Of a stretch of DNA of 38,933 bases, positions 1 to 8,596 are shown one piece after another. The translations under genes and the position numbers were made by a program. Source of the stretch: COE1 sp964387365 (lineage in GTDB: Bacteria > Bacillota > Clostridia > Lachnospirales > Lachnospiraceae); contig CAYLWP010000005.1 of NCBI GenBank assembly GCA_964387365.1, positions 1-38,933 on the forward strand. The letters are read 5' to 3'. Numbering within the stretch: position 1 is the first letter of the stretch; the number at the start of each line of letters is the position of its first letter. The notes beneath the pieces were generated by a model. The model saw only the letters and a program-made list of their open reading frames with translations, made no database searches and was not told the origin of the DNA.

Positions 1-119
1 TAGTTATTCTTTGCGGTTGTCAATCTTTTTGAAATCTTTGTGAATTTATATTCTGCTATTTCATTTTTCTTCAATTTATGGTACTTTATTTTAGTGGGTT
101 TTACACGGAAAGGTAAGGT

Positions 120-1346
120 ATGGACATGGCAAAAAACACAGAAACAGAAGCGCTTAGCAAGAGCAAAGCAAAAAGACAGGAAAGACAAAAGGAAGTAGCA
201 AAGACAAAAAAGCAGAAATTAATCGGCAGAATCATTACTACTATTGTTCTCACGGTGATTATCGCCGTTTTTGCAGTAGCAGCAGGATTTGAAATATATA
301 AGGCAGCTATCAGAACCAAATCAAGCACGGATTACAGCATAGCTCTTACAGAGGAAGGCTTAATCAAAAATGCAGATGTAGCTTCTGCCGTTTCACTTGC
401 AGATTATGAGAACCTCGTTGTTCCTTTAGATGCAGTCATCGCTGCTGAATCAGACGTGGAATCCGATATCCACTCCACTCTTGAAGCACATCAGGAGTTA
501 AAGAGCGACAGCACTCTTAAAATCGCTGACGGTGATACTGTAAACATTGATTATGTAGGTACTGTTGACGGCGTAGAGTTTGATGGCGGAAACAGCAATG
601 GCGAAGGTTATGACCTTGTTATCGGCTCCCAGTCCTTTATTGATGATTTTGAGCAGCAGTTAATCGGTCATTCTCCGGGAGAAGAGGTTACCGTAAATGT
701 TACTTTCCCGGATGGTTATACAGACCCAAGCTTATCCAACAAGGAAGCTCAGTTTGCAGTTACTATCCACGGTATTTATGTACTTCCTGAGTTAACGGAT
801 GAATTTGTACAGACCAATTATCCTGATGTTGCTTCTACCGCAGAGGAATATCGTAAGTCCATCGAGGATAATTATTACAACACCAACTTAAGAGCATACA
901 TGGAAGACTATATCTATACATATTCCAGCGTTTCATCCTATCCGGAAGAATACGTGGAATGTCTCAAGTCTACCTTAAAGTATGCTGATGAGTATTCACT
1001 TGAAGCAAATAACCAGATGTATCAGCAGTATGGTATTACAAGCAGCTATAACGAAGTATGGGATATGATTGACGGTATCGACAATGAAATCGACTACGAG
1101 AAAGACCTCACGGAGCGAGCAAAGGAAGCTGCTTCCAAGGCTATGATTTATCAGGCAATCTTTGAAAAAGCCGGACTTTCCTTAACATTTGAGGAGGTTA
1201 CTGCTAAGATTAATGAAACATACGGCGAAGAGTATGCAGCTACTGTACAGGAAACCTACGGTAAGGGATATATGATTCAGTCAGAAATGCAGGAAGCTGT
1301 TTTAGACTACTTGGTTGAGAATGCAAACGTTCAGCCGGTAGATTAG
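120..1346 (+). CDS. Membrane-anchored FKBP-type peptidyl-prolyl isomerase, trigger-factor-like
   Basis: Predicted extracytoplasmic foldase of 408 aa. A charged Lys/Arg-rich head (residues 1-35) precedes one membrane segment (about 36-58). There is no lipobox, so it should be a type II anchor with the rest outside the cell. An FKBP-like domain at about 139-218 carries the family landmarks GDTVNIDYVGTVDG, F-DGG, and the phrase LIGHSPGEEVTVNVTFP. A long acidic helical C-terminal part resembles the trigger-factor chaperone arm, and I infer that it assists folding of secreted proteins. Two in-frame ATGs (120 and 126) both have plausible Shine-Dalgarno spacing; the first is used here. No convincing promoter is visible in positions 1-119. 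It is monocistronic, with a terminator just downstream. The FKBP assignment is firm, the chaperone role inferred. Confidence 0.85.
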   Translation: MDMAKNTETEALSKSKAKRQERQKEVAKTKKQKLIGRIITTIVLTVIIAVFAVAAGFEIYKAAIRTKSSTDYSIALTEEGLIKNADVASAVSLADYENLVVPLDAVIAAESDVESDIHSTLEAHQELKSDSTLKIADGDTVNIDYVGTVDGVEFDGGNSNGEGYDLVIGSQSFIDDFEQQLIGHSPGEEVTVNVTFPDGYTDPSLSNKEAQFAVTIHGIYVLPELTDEFVQTNYPDVASTAEEYRKSIEDNYYNTNLRAYMEDYIYTYSSVSSYPEEYVECLKSTLKYADEYSLEANNQMYQQYGITSSYNEVWDMIDGIDNEIDYEKDLTERAKEAASKAMIYQAIFEKAGLSLTFEEVTAKINETYGEEYAATVQETYGKGYMIQSEMQEAVLDYLVENANVQPVD

Positions 1347-1360
1347 TTACATGAAATTTA

Positions 1361-1396
1361 AAAATGACATTAGGTGAATCCTAGTGTCATTTTTTA
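1361..1396 (+). terminator. Intrinsic terminator after the FKBP gene
   Basis: The arms AAAATGACATTAGG and CCTAGTGTCATTTT flank a 5-nt loop and pair with one wobble. A run of T residues follows on the plus strand. It lies 14 bp after the stop codon. Confidence 0.85.
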
Positions 1397-1399
1397 TTT

Positions 1400-1430
1400 C
1401 ATTTATTTTTGTTAGTAACAAAAATAAATG
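1400..1430. repeat. Perfect 14-bp inverted repeat between convergent genes
   Basis: CATTTATTTTTGTT and AACAAAAATAAATG form a perfect inverted repeat around a 3-nt centre (AGT). It sits between the plus-strand terminator and the end of the minus-strand LRR gene. The stem is almost all A-T, so it may act as a weak terminator for the minus operon, although the usual GC-rich stem is absent. Confidence 0.6.
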
Positions 1431-1441
1431 TTAGTATTATT

Positions 1442-2368
1442 TTACCAATCTAATGCAAATTCAGCAAAGGCATCCTTCTTCGTCAGATGCTCTTCCTTAT
1501 ATTTCAACAAATACGCTTTCACCTCTGCGCTTACATCCTTCATATCCGCAAGACAGGCTTCAAAGTTCTCTTCCTTGAGACATCCTGCCGCTGTAAACGC
1601 CTGATAACAGGCGATATCTTCCTTGTATTCCTCTAACAGAATATCCCACGCCTCCGGTTCAAGGGTTCCCTTTGTATGGTCACGCAGATACGCCTGTAAC
1701 GCATCCCTGATATCCTCTGTCAGCTTATAGGGATGAAGCAGACGGAAATAAATCATACGAAGCTTCTCCTTACGCTTTTCTATCGGATAAGCCTCTATGT
1801 CGTATTCCTCTCCCTCATAATCCTCTTCGCCACAGGTCCATATCTCCTGAAATCCGTCCAGGTCATCCAGTCGGATTCGCTTTATTAACTGTTCATCCCA
1901 CCGTTTCATCCATGCATCGTCATGAACCTCTGTCGGTGAAAAAAGAAAATAATCGTGCAAGTCCAGCACTGCCAAGGCAAGCATGTGCCCGATACCATCC
2001 TTTTTATCCTGTAACTGCTCTTCCCCGGTCCCGGAAAGAAGGATTTCCTCTAACTGCTTACACCCAAGAAACAATTCTTTGCCACTTGCAAGCTTTTTCC
2101 TCGGTATCGTTATTTCTCTAAGGGCTTCCGCATGTGCAAATGCCCAGTCACCGATTTCCTGTATCGTATCCGGCAGGATAATTTCCCTTAACGTTTTTCT
2201 GCTTAGAAACGCCTTTCTGCCAATCGCCGTTACAGGCTGATTCTCAATTTTCTCCGGAACAACTGCCCGCACTCCTGTTCCCTGATAGCGTTTGATGCAG
2301 ATTCCGTCCTTTTCCTGCATATATGTCAGTGTTCCATCCTCTATGGAAATTACTCTTTCCTCTGCCAT
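1442..2368 (-). CDS. Leucine-rich repeat protein (LRR_5/BspA-like), cytoplasmic
   Basis: 308 aa with no signal peptide. Residues of about 25-120 carry BspA-type leucine-rich repeats: V-P-IENQPVTAIGRKAF, LREIILPDTIQEIGDWAF, LREITIP and LEEILL. The rest is charged and helical with no recognised domain. Repeats of this class usually mediate protein binding; here the lack of a secretion signal suggests an intracellular partner, perhaps the AAA+/VWA pair encoded just upstream. It is last in a five-gene minus-strand run, 53 bp after the AAA+ gene, with an AGAGGA ribosome site before the ATG. The repeat class is clear; the function is unknown. Confidence 0.75.
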   Translation of the reverse strand: MAEERVISIEDGTLTYMQEKDGICIKRYQGTGVRAVVPEKIENQPVTAIGRKAFLSRKTLREIILPDTIQEIGDWAFAHAEALREITIPRKKLASGKELFLGCKQLEEILLSGTGEEQLQDKKDGIGHMLALAVLDLHDYFLFSPTEVHDDAWMKRWDEQLIKRIRLDDLDGFQEIWTCGEEDYEGEEYDIEAYPIEKRKEKLRMIYFRLLHPYKLTEDIRDALQAYLRDHTKGTLEPEAWDILLEEYKEDIACYQAFTAAGCLKEENFEACLADMKDVSAEVKAYLLKYKEEHLTKKDAFAEFALDW

Positions 2369-2421
2369 GTTTCCTCTTTCCGCTTTATGCCTATTCCGTA
2401 TTTATGTCTACGAAATATCCA

Positions 2422-3954
2422 TCATACCAATCGTTCAATTTCCTGTAAAATATCGTCCTGTCTTTCATGCAGCATCAGCTCTTCATTGTATTTTTGATAA
2501 TCTTCACTGCCATATAAACCAATAAAACGAGAGCTGTATGCATTGACCGTCAGCTCTGTTACCAGAACAATCATCTCATTTCCGTCTGTAAATGCCTCTT
2601 CGCAGAACGTAAACACATGATGAAGCCTATCCTTTATCAGCGCATTCACTTCCTTCATTGCTGCAACTTCACCATCAAAGGCTGTCTTTAGCAGCATCAA
2701 GCCTTCGTCCGCTGTTTTTGCTTCCTGTAAGCCAAGCTGCTTCTTCCCCTCTTCCAGAAAGTGAATCACGGCGCGTTGCTTTTTCTTCTCCTCCTCAGAA
2801 AGCGTGCCTGCTATCTGCATGGAGTGAACAAGCCTTCTGCGGGACTCTGCCTGTTTTTCTGTCAGTTCAAGGATATCTTCTACGGAACAGACTCTTCCCT
2901 CTGCCTTCTTATTATCTGCAGTCGTTTTCATTAATTTTAGCGGCTTCATTACCTCAGAAAGATAATCTGCCGTTTCCAGATTCTCACGCATTTCGCTCAC
3001 AATTCTGTCTAACAGCATGCCAAGCAGCGATAACCTCTCATCAAATCGGGTAGCCTTTGCGCGCTCCTTTACCTTGTCAGAGCAGGTACCCGACAAAATC
3101 TCATCTACTTTATAGTCCTTTTTATATTTATTGTAGAGCTCATAGTATGCGGTAAATTCCTTCACAATCTTCCCGTTGTGAATATACTGTCCGACCAGCG
3201 TTTCGTCCACGGCAATCTCTTCTTCCTCACACAAAAGTATTGCTGCGGATAAATCCTCCCAGCCTCTTGCCGTAACATAGCTTCTTCCGTTTACCGTCAT
3301 TTCCACTCTGTAAAAATCGGCTTTTTTCATGTCGAGGTAGGTAATAACGGCATTGTGGATTCCTTTTTTCAGAGCATATTCCTTCCATGTCGGATAATCT
3401 GCCTCAACCTCGATTAATCTCATTCTGTCCATCGTAACGACATCAAACTCTCGAACCGACTTATTGTACTCCGGCGGATTTCCTGCCGTAACAATAACCC
3501 ACCCCTCCGGAACCTGATGTCGGCCGAATACCTTGTATTGCAGGAATTGCAGCATGGACGGTGCCAGAGTCTCCGACACGCAGTTTATCTCGTCCAAAAA
3601 CAGGATACCCTGCTCCATACCCGTCTGCTCCATCACCTCATAAACAGAAGCTATAATCTCACTCATGGTATATTCGGAAATATCAAATTCCATGTCCTTA
3701 TACCGCTTATGGGCAATAAAGGGAAGTCCCAGTGCCGACTGTCTTGTATGATGCGTCATGGAATAGCTTACCAGCGCAATACCAAGCTCCTGCGCTACCT
3801 GCTCCATAATCGCTGTTTTACCAATACCCGGTGACCCCAGCAAAAAAATGGGGCGCTGTCTCACAACCGGAATACGATAGTCCCCATACACATCCTTCTT
3901 TAAATATATCTTCACGGAATTCTTAATATGCTCTTTTGCCTGTTTGATGTTCAT
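2422..3954 (-). CDS. MoxR-type AAA+ ATPase
   Basis: 510 aa. The N-terminal half is an AAA+ module: Walker A GSPGIGKT at residues 40-47, Walker B ILFLDEIN at 117-124, and a sensor-1 region VTAGNPPEYN at 155-164. The C-terminal half is helical and charged. Family knowledge: MoxR ATPases act with von Willebrand factor A proteins as chaperones that remodel or load cofactors onto client complexes. The partner is present here: the start codon overlaps the stop of the VWA gene in an ATGA arrangement, which implies translational coupling. The client cannot be told from the sequence. Confidence 0.85.
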   Translation of the reverse strand: MNIKQAKEHIKNSVKIYLKKDVYGDYRIPVVRQRPIFLLGSPGIGKTAIMEQVAQELGIALVSYSMTHHTRQSALGLPFIAHKRYKDMEFDISEYTMSEIIASVYEVMEQTGMEQGILFLDEINCVSETLAPSMLQFLQYKVFGRHQVPEGWVIVTAGNPPEYNKSVREFDVVTMDRMRLIEVEADYPTWKEYALKKGIHNAVITYLDMKKADFYRVEMTVNGRSYVTARGWEDLSAAILLCEEEEIAVDETLVGQYIHNGKIVKEFTAYYELYNKYKKDYKVDEILSGTCSDKVKERAKATRFDERLSLLGMLLDRIVSEMRENLETADYLSEVMKPLKLMKTTADNKKAEGRVCSVEDILELTEKQAESRRRLVHSMQIAGTLSEEEKKKQRAVIHFLEEGKKQLGLQEAKTADEGLMLLKTAFDGEVAAMKEVNALIKDRLHHVFTFCEEAFTDGNEMIVLVTELTVNAYSSRFIGLYGSEDYQKYNEELMLHERQDDILQEIERLV

Positions 3955-5255
3955 ACACTTTCTCCCTCTTCATTCCCGATTTCTTCGTCCGAGAGGACAA
4001 GACGGATAGCCCACGGTGGCGTCTGTGGCGGCTCCCCCTCACGCTCCGGGAAAACAAATGCCGTATCGTAAGGTGGCTTCTGTAGCGGAAAAATACCATA
4101 GCCATCCGTAAAATAAATCAGTCCCTTCAGATTCTCGAACTCCTTTCTTTCGATGCATTGGTTTACATAAGTAAACACCGGCCGAAAATCTGTTGAGCCT
4201 AAGCCTGTCAGCTTTCCCTGTTTTATAAATTCTTCAAAATCCGCACGACAGGTAATCTTTGTGTCACTTTGTATCTGCGAATCGCATTGGATAATATGAA
4301 TATTAACCTTGCTAAAGAAATGATCCTCACTTGTCAGAATCGAATACGTTTTATTTAAGAATGACTGTACAAGGCTTCCGCTGCACGATGCAGAGGTATC
4401 AAGGGCAATGACAAACTCCTTTATTTTTTTCACGTCCCTGTATTCTAACGGCTCCACGAGCGGAAGATTGCCATACAGCTGCAGACCGTAGGTGTAATAG
4501 ACATAGTCAAACTCCTCGTCGTTGACCTGCATCTCTTCCCCACTGATACGAAAACGCCTCAAGAAGTCTCCATAATCATAGTGTTCCCTGGTTGCCTCCT
4601 CGAGGTTCTGTATCATACCCTTATTCTTCTGTTTCTCTTCGGAAAATACCTTTAGCTCAGCCTTAACCCGCTCACTGATTTTCTTCCATTCCGCATCTGT
4701 AAGCTCTATGCTCTCCTGAGCGGCCCACAGCTTATGGCTGTCATAGGAAAATAACTCTCTAAGCTCCCTATCCGGCGTCTGCTCCTGCAGCTTCCTGTAA
4801 ATCCTCTCTGCGGTCATTACACCTACGCTTTTTTCCCATTCGGAAAGCACTTCTCTCCTTCTCGGATCACGGGAGGTTTCCATACTCCGAAGCTCCAGTC
4901 CCAGGATTGCAGACTCTACTGCCATATCTGCCGCAATATCCCACAGCAAACGGTTTCTGCTCTCATACCGATAGGTATGATGAAAAATCCGATGCAGCAT
5001 CAGATGCAAATAGGTTCTTGTCATCTCATTCGGCTCTTTTCTGTATCTGTTTATCACCGAAAGCGGATGATAAAAAACCGTTTTTCCGTCACAGCAAATC
5101 TCCTGCTCCTCCTGTCGGGAGCAGAAGGTAAGACTTGCCAATGCTACATCAAGAAATCTTAAGTTTACCAATAGCCTGTCTCCGGAAAGCTTCCATATCC
5201 GCCGGGCAATCTCTTCTGCCCGCTGCAGTCTTTCCTTATCATCAGCCTGCTTCAC
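3951..5255 (-). CDS. VWA-like protein with putative metallopeptidase N-domain (DUF2201 type)
   Basis: 434 aa. The N-terminal half has a zincin-like helix YLHLMLHRIFHH (H84, H88) followed by WDIAADMAVE, the arrangement of the DUF2201 putative metallopeptidase domain, although the usual glutamate next to the first His is replaced by Leu. The C-terminal half is VWA-like with a DTSAS metal-ion-adhesion motif (D286, S288, S290) and a later GSTDF and FTDGYG. The start is GTG; its Shine-Dalgarno GAGGTG is supplied by the last codons of the flavoprotein gene 3 bp upstream, so translation is probably coupled. It pairs with the overlapping MoxR ATPase. Whether it has peptidase activity is doubtful given the missing Glu. 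Confidence 0.8.
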   Translation of the reverse strand: MKQADDKERLQRAEEIARRIWKLSGDRLLVNLRFLDVALASLTFCSRQEEQEICCDGKTVFYHPLSVINRYRKEPNEMTRTYLHLMLHRIFHHTYRYESRNRLLWDIAADMAVESAILGLELRSMETSRDPRRREVLSEWEKSVGVMTAERIYRKLQEQTPDRELRELFSYDSHKLWAAQESIELTDAEWKKISERVKAELKVFSEEKQKNKGMIQNLEEATREHYDYGDFLRRFRISGEEMQVNDEEFDYVYYTYGLQLYGNLPLVEPLEYRDVKKIKEFVIALDTSASCSGSLVQSFLNKTYSILTSEDHFFSKVNIHIIQCDSQIQSDTKITCRADFEEFIKQGKLTGLGSTDFRPVFTYVNQCIERKEFENLKGLIYFTDGYGIFPLQKPPYDTAFVFPEREGEPPQTPPWAIRLVLSDEEIGNEEGESV

Positions 5256-5258
5256 TGC

Positions 5259-5840
5259 TTACACCTCTTCTATCGTTGCCTGATTTAAAATCGCCTCCAC
5301 ATCGGCACCCTCCATATCAAGCCCCTGTGCGCTGACAAAATGTGAGTTCTCTATGCCATACAGCTTACAAAGAGCATTTACATACTCAAAGCCAAAATTA
5401 CAGTCTCCGATATAACCGCCGCTTGTCGTCACATAATACATGTCCTGCGCCTGACACAAGCCTACCGGAGAACCATCCTCCGCATAGTCAAAGGTAATCC
5501 CGACCACGCTTGCCGCCTCGAAAAATACCTTTAACGAAGAAGGGAAGGACATATCCCAGTAAGGTGCCGCAATCACAAGCATATCCGCCTCGGCAACAGC
5601 ATTGGCATAATCAAACATCGTATCGGAAAAAATGCCGTTTGCAAGCAACTCGTCCCTTCTTTGCAGTCTTTCATAATTTAACGGAAGTAAATTCTCTGTC
5701 GAAAGCCTGATTTCTTCGATGTGAAAGGCTAAGTCCTTCTTATTCTCCTCCTCAATACGCGCTAAGAGGCGTTCGCATAGCTGCAATGTTCTTGAGTCCT
5801 TTCCTCGTACACAGGCATTGATAAATAATAGTGTCGGCAT
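5259..5840 (-). CDS. AzoR-like NAD(P)H-dependent FMN oxidoreductase
   Basis: 193 aa, close to the roughly 200 aa of FMN-dependent NADH-azoreductase/quinone reductases. It has a flavodoxin-like fold: an N-terminal strand MPTLLFINACVRGKDSRT, the phosphate-binding turn that follows, then APYWDMSFPSSLKVFFEAA matching the AzoR flavin loop, and VGITFDYAEDGSPVGL matching the family segment after it. It likely reduces quinones or azo/nitro compounds in the cytoplasm using FMN. It lies between a MATE exporter (19 bp upstream) and the VWA gene (3 bp downstream), so a detoxification link with the exporter is plausible. The physiological substrate is unknown. Confidence 0.85.
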   Translation of the reverse strand: MPTLLFINACVRGKDSRTLQLCERLLARIEEENKKDLAFHIEEIRLSTENLLPLNYERLQRRDELLANGIFSDTMFDYANAVAEADMLVIAAPYWDMSFPSSLKVFFEAASVVGITFDYAEDGSPVGLCQAQDMYYVTTSGGYIGDCNFGFEYVNALCKLYGIENSHFVSAQGLDMEGADVEAILNQATIEEV

Positions 5841-5859
5841 TCTGTTTCAGTCTCCTTTG

Positions 5860-7227
5860 TCAAATATGTATCTTAGTCCATTTTCCCTGTTTAAAACGAA
5901 TTGATCCGAATAAATATCTTGCAATCTGGTCTGCCAGAATACCCAGCCAGATTCCTACCATTCCAAGTCCAAGCGGATAGCAGAAAATATAGGACGCTGC
6001 CGTTCTGATTATCGTTACGCTAATCGTAGAGGCAAATGCCGTATATGCCGTATCTCCAGCGCCTCTAAGACATCCCATATAAATAACCTGAGATACCTGA
6101 AACAGCACAATAAATATAACCGTTCGGATAATTCCTACACCGATTGCAACGATTTCCTCTTCCTTAAAGAACAGTCTGTACAACGTTTCTCCGCCAAAGA
6201 AATAAGCCACTGCAAGACAGCAGGAAATTCCAAAACCTATCATTCTGCAGGTCTTTCCGTATGCCTTTGCCTTCTCCGCACTACCCTCTCCAAGGCTTTT
6301 TCCGATTAAGGATACCGCAGCAACCTGCATACCGTCTCCGAAGGAAAAGGTCAGACCCAGAATATTCATACCGACCTGATGTGCCGCCATGGCTGCCGTA
6401 CCCATATCTGCTGCCATAATTGAGGTTGACATAAAACCGATTCTCATCAGAACCTGCTCTATAAATACGGAGGAACCCAGCTTAATCATACTAACGAGAG
6501 GCTCCGTCGATGCCTTAATCTTTGCCTGTATAATATAAGGAATACTTACAAAGTTATCCTTTTTAAACAAAGATGCAAAGCTCATAATACATGCAATCAC
6601 GGTTCCAAATACGGTTGCAATCGCCGCTCCGTGGATTCCCAATGCCGGAAATCCGAAATTACCCTGAATCAGCAGATAATTACCAACCATATTCACAATA
6701 TTGGATGTCACATTGGTCGTCATTGCAATCTTCGTATTTCCTGCGCCCCTCTGCGCCGCATTGATTGCCATGGAAAGAACATTAAAAACCATGCCTCCCA
6801 TAATAATTCGATAATAAGCTACCGCAAGGTCATGTGTTTCTTCCTGCGAACCGCAGAAACGGATAATCTCATTTGCAAAGCCAACGCACAAGGAAGAAAC
6901 AACGATAATGGCAAGAATAACAAACATCAGCGCAACGAGTAATATCTGATTTGCCGAATCCTTTCTTTTCTCTCCTCTTCTTCTTGCAACCAAAGCGGAA
7001 ATGGATACATTAATAGCAATAAACAATGATAAGCCGAAGAATTTCGGCTGTGTTGTCAGACCAACTGCCGCTACTGCCTCTGCTCCAAGTGAGCTTACCA
7101 TCAGGGAGTCCACCATACCTGCCAATGCCACAAAAAAGGATTCGCACACTGCCGGCCACGCCATGCGGAATGCGTCCTTCGCAATTTCTTTTTTATTTAT
7201 TTCATACTCCTCGTTCACAATCTGCAC
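5860..7227 (-). CDS. MATE family efflux transporter
   Basis: 455 aa, the standard length for the MATE family, with about 12 hydrophobic segments arranged as two homologous halves. Family phrases are visible in both halves: PAVCESFFVALAGMVDSLMVSSLG early, GAGNTKIAMTTN in the middle, and GAGDTAYTAFASTISV near the end. Exports cationic drugs or metabolites by Na+ or H+ antiport in this family; the substrate here is unknown. The first gene of the five-gene minus-strand run. The start is uncertain: GTG at 7227, or a GTG three codons later (7218) that is better spaced from an AGAGG ribosome site. No clear promoter is visible in the 75-bp gap before it. Confidence 0.9.
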   Translation of the reverse strand: MQIVNEEYEINKKEIAKDAFRMAWPAVCESFFVALAGMVDSLMVSSLGAEAVAAVGLTTQPKFFGLSLFIAINVSISALVARRRGEKRKDSANQILLVALMFVILAIIVVSSLCVGFANEIIRFCGSQEETHDLAVAYYRIIMGGMVFNVLSMAINAAQRGAGNTKIAMTTNVTSNIVNMVGNYLLIQGNFGFPALGIHGAAIATVFGTVIACIMSFASLFKKDNFVSIPYIIQAKIKASTEPLVSMIKLGSSVFIEQVLMRIGFMSTSIMAADMGTAAMAAHQVGMNILGLTFSFGDGMQVAAVSLIGKSLGEGSAEKAKAYGKTCRMIGFGISCCLAVAYFFGGETLYRLFFKEEEIVAIGVGIIRTVIFIVLFQVSQVIYMGCLRGAGDTAYTAFASTISVTIIRTAASYIFCYPLGLGMVGIWLGILADQIARYLFGSIRFKQGKWTKIHI

Positions 7228-7302
7228 CTCTGTTCATTTACATAACTATTCTGAATAGTGACAACTTTTTTTCTTATCATATCACATTTGACGCCGTTTG
7301 TG

Positions 7303-8457
7303 TTATAAGATATCAGCCGGTACGATTTCGGCCATTTTCTGATATGCTTTATCTGAAGGATGCAGATGATCGCCACTGTCAAAACCCTCCGCAAAGGCTG
7401 CTGTTTTCAGACTATCGCGGACTGCCAGATCAAAGTCAATCACGCCGTCAATTTCCCCGGTTGTACGCATCCAGTCATTTACCGCATTTCTCAAATCATC
7501 ACGAAACGGTTCATAGGTACGCCAGCCAAAAATCGGAAGCAGCGTTCCCATATAAACCTTCAGTCCGTATTCCCTTGCCTTTTCGATATACATGCGATAC
7601 CCTTCAATCATCTCTTCCGCAGTCGGAAAATCACTCCAGGGACGGAACGGATTTACCTCCACACCAACAGGATGGATAATATCGTTAATTCCCTGCTGAA
7701 TAATAATCGCATCCGCACCGGAAACGTGTGCTTCTCTCGGAAAACGAATCGAACCCTTTAAGCCGTAAGAATCATAGGTAATATTGTCGTACTGTCTGAG
7801 AATCCTTGTTCCGCTTGCCGCACGACGCACAATTGCTGTTTTATTATCTGCCTGTTTTTCTGCACGCAGCGTCAGATAATCCGGCCACGCCTGCGAAGTG
7901 ATAGAATCTCCGTAGCAGATAATCGCGCGGTTTGCTGCATCGGTATATATCTCGATATTGCTCAAAAAATAGAACCAGTTTGTATTTCTGGTATAATCCA
8001 AAGGAAGTTCTTCATCTGCGGCATAATTACCAACCGCATAAAAGCCCTTGGATAACGGTCCTGTAATCAATACTGCGGAGCGCATTTCCGTGAAATCGTC
8101 AAAATACATACTGACACTCAAGTCTTTTCCCTTAGAAACCACAAATGGAATCTCATCACTGACTACCGCTTCTCCCGACGGAATGGTTACGGAAGTCTTT
8201 CCTCCAAAGGTTACTGCCGTTACCGTTTCCTTCTTAATCTCCTTACTACCATTACTTACATTCTGTGCCAGATAAACCTCTGTCACGGTAACGTCCTCTG
8301 TACCGCAAAAGTTATCTAACGTAAGCTTTATCCTGTCACCGTCAAACACCGGATGAATCGGATAACGAAGTGTTAAATTCTTTGCGTAGTTTTCAGGTCT
8401 TCTATCCGCAATCGAGATAGCATTTCCCCACATAGATACAAATTTTTTCCCGAACAT
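7303..8457 (-). CDS. SGNH/GDSL-family hydrolase
   Basis: 384 aa with no signal peptide. Residues 1-170 are a beta-rich N-terminal domain. The SGNH esterase domain follows, with block I CYGDSIT (nucleophile Ser185), the oxyanion Gly in AASGTRI, block III GIND (256-259) and block V GDHLHPSDKAY, which supplies Asp363 and His366. The catalytic set is complete. Similar two-domain proteins deacetylate carbohydrates or cleave esters; the lack of a secretion signal suggests an intracellular substrate. Start supported by AAAGGA seven bases before the ATG. Transcribed alone from a candidate extended -10 promoter. Confidence 0.85.
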   Translation of the reverse strand: MFGKKFVSMWGNAISIADRRPENYAKNLTLRYPIHPVFDGDRIKLTLDNFCGTEDVTVTEVYLAQNVSNGSKEIKKETVTAVTFGGKTSVTIPSGEAVVSDEIPFVVSKGKDLSVSMYFDDFTEMRSAVLITGPLSKGFYAVGNYAADEELPLDYTRNTNWFYFLSNIEIYTDAANRAIICYGDSITSQAWPDYLTLRAEKQADNKTAIVRRAASGTRILRQYDNITYDSYGLKGSIRFPREAHVSGADAIIIQQGINDIIHPVGVEVNPFRPWSDFPTAEEMIEGYRMYIEKAREYGLKVYMGTLLPIFGWRTYEPFRDDLRNAVNDWMRTTGEIDGVIDFDLAVRDSLKTAAFAEGFDSGDHLHPSDKAYQKMAEIVPADIL

Positions 8458-8505
8458 AATACGTTCCTTTCCTCACATAGCCAATCCTATGAATAACACG
8501 AGAAC

Positions 8506-8514
8506 AGTATAGCA
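8506..8514 (-). promoter_or_regulatory. Candidate extended -10 promoter for the SGNH hydrolase gene
   Basis: The minus strand reads TGC-TATACT, an extended -10 element. No good -35 hexamer lies 16-18 bp upstream. It sits directly after the tandem terminators of the preceding gene. Confidence 0.4.
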
Positions 8515-8524
8515 CAAACAATCC

Positions 8525-8553
8525 AAAAAGGACATCCGTAAAACGGAATGTCC
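8525..8553 (-). terminator. Second of two tandem terminators after the lipoprotein gene
   Basis: On the minus strand GGACATTCCG and CGGATGTCC pair, with one bulged base, around a short A/T-rich loop, and five T residues follow. Confidence 0.75.
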
Positions 8554-8557
8554 CACC

Positions 8558-8590
8558 AAAAAACGCTATCCGAGGTTACTCGAATAGCGT
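8558..8590 (-). terminator. First of two tandem terminators after the lipoprotein gene
   Basis: On the minus strand ACGCTATTCGAG and CTCGGATAGCGT pair around a TAAC loop, followed by six T residues. The hairpin starts 6 bp after the stop codon. Confidence 0.85.
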
Positions 8591-8596
8591 CTTCTT

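Noticed and set aside
7026..7679. Long plus-strand open frame opposite the MATE and SGNH genes
   Set aside because: It spans two well-supported minus-strand genes, has no homology and a composition typical of an antisense shadow.
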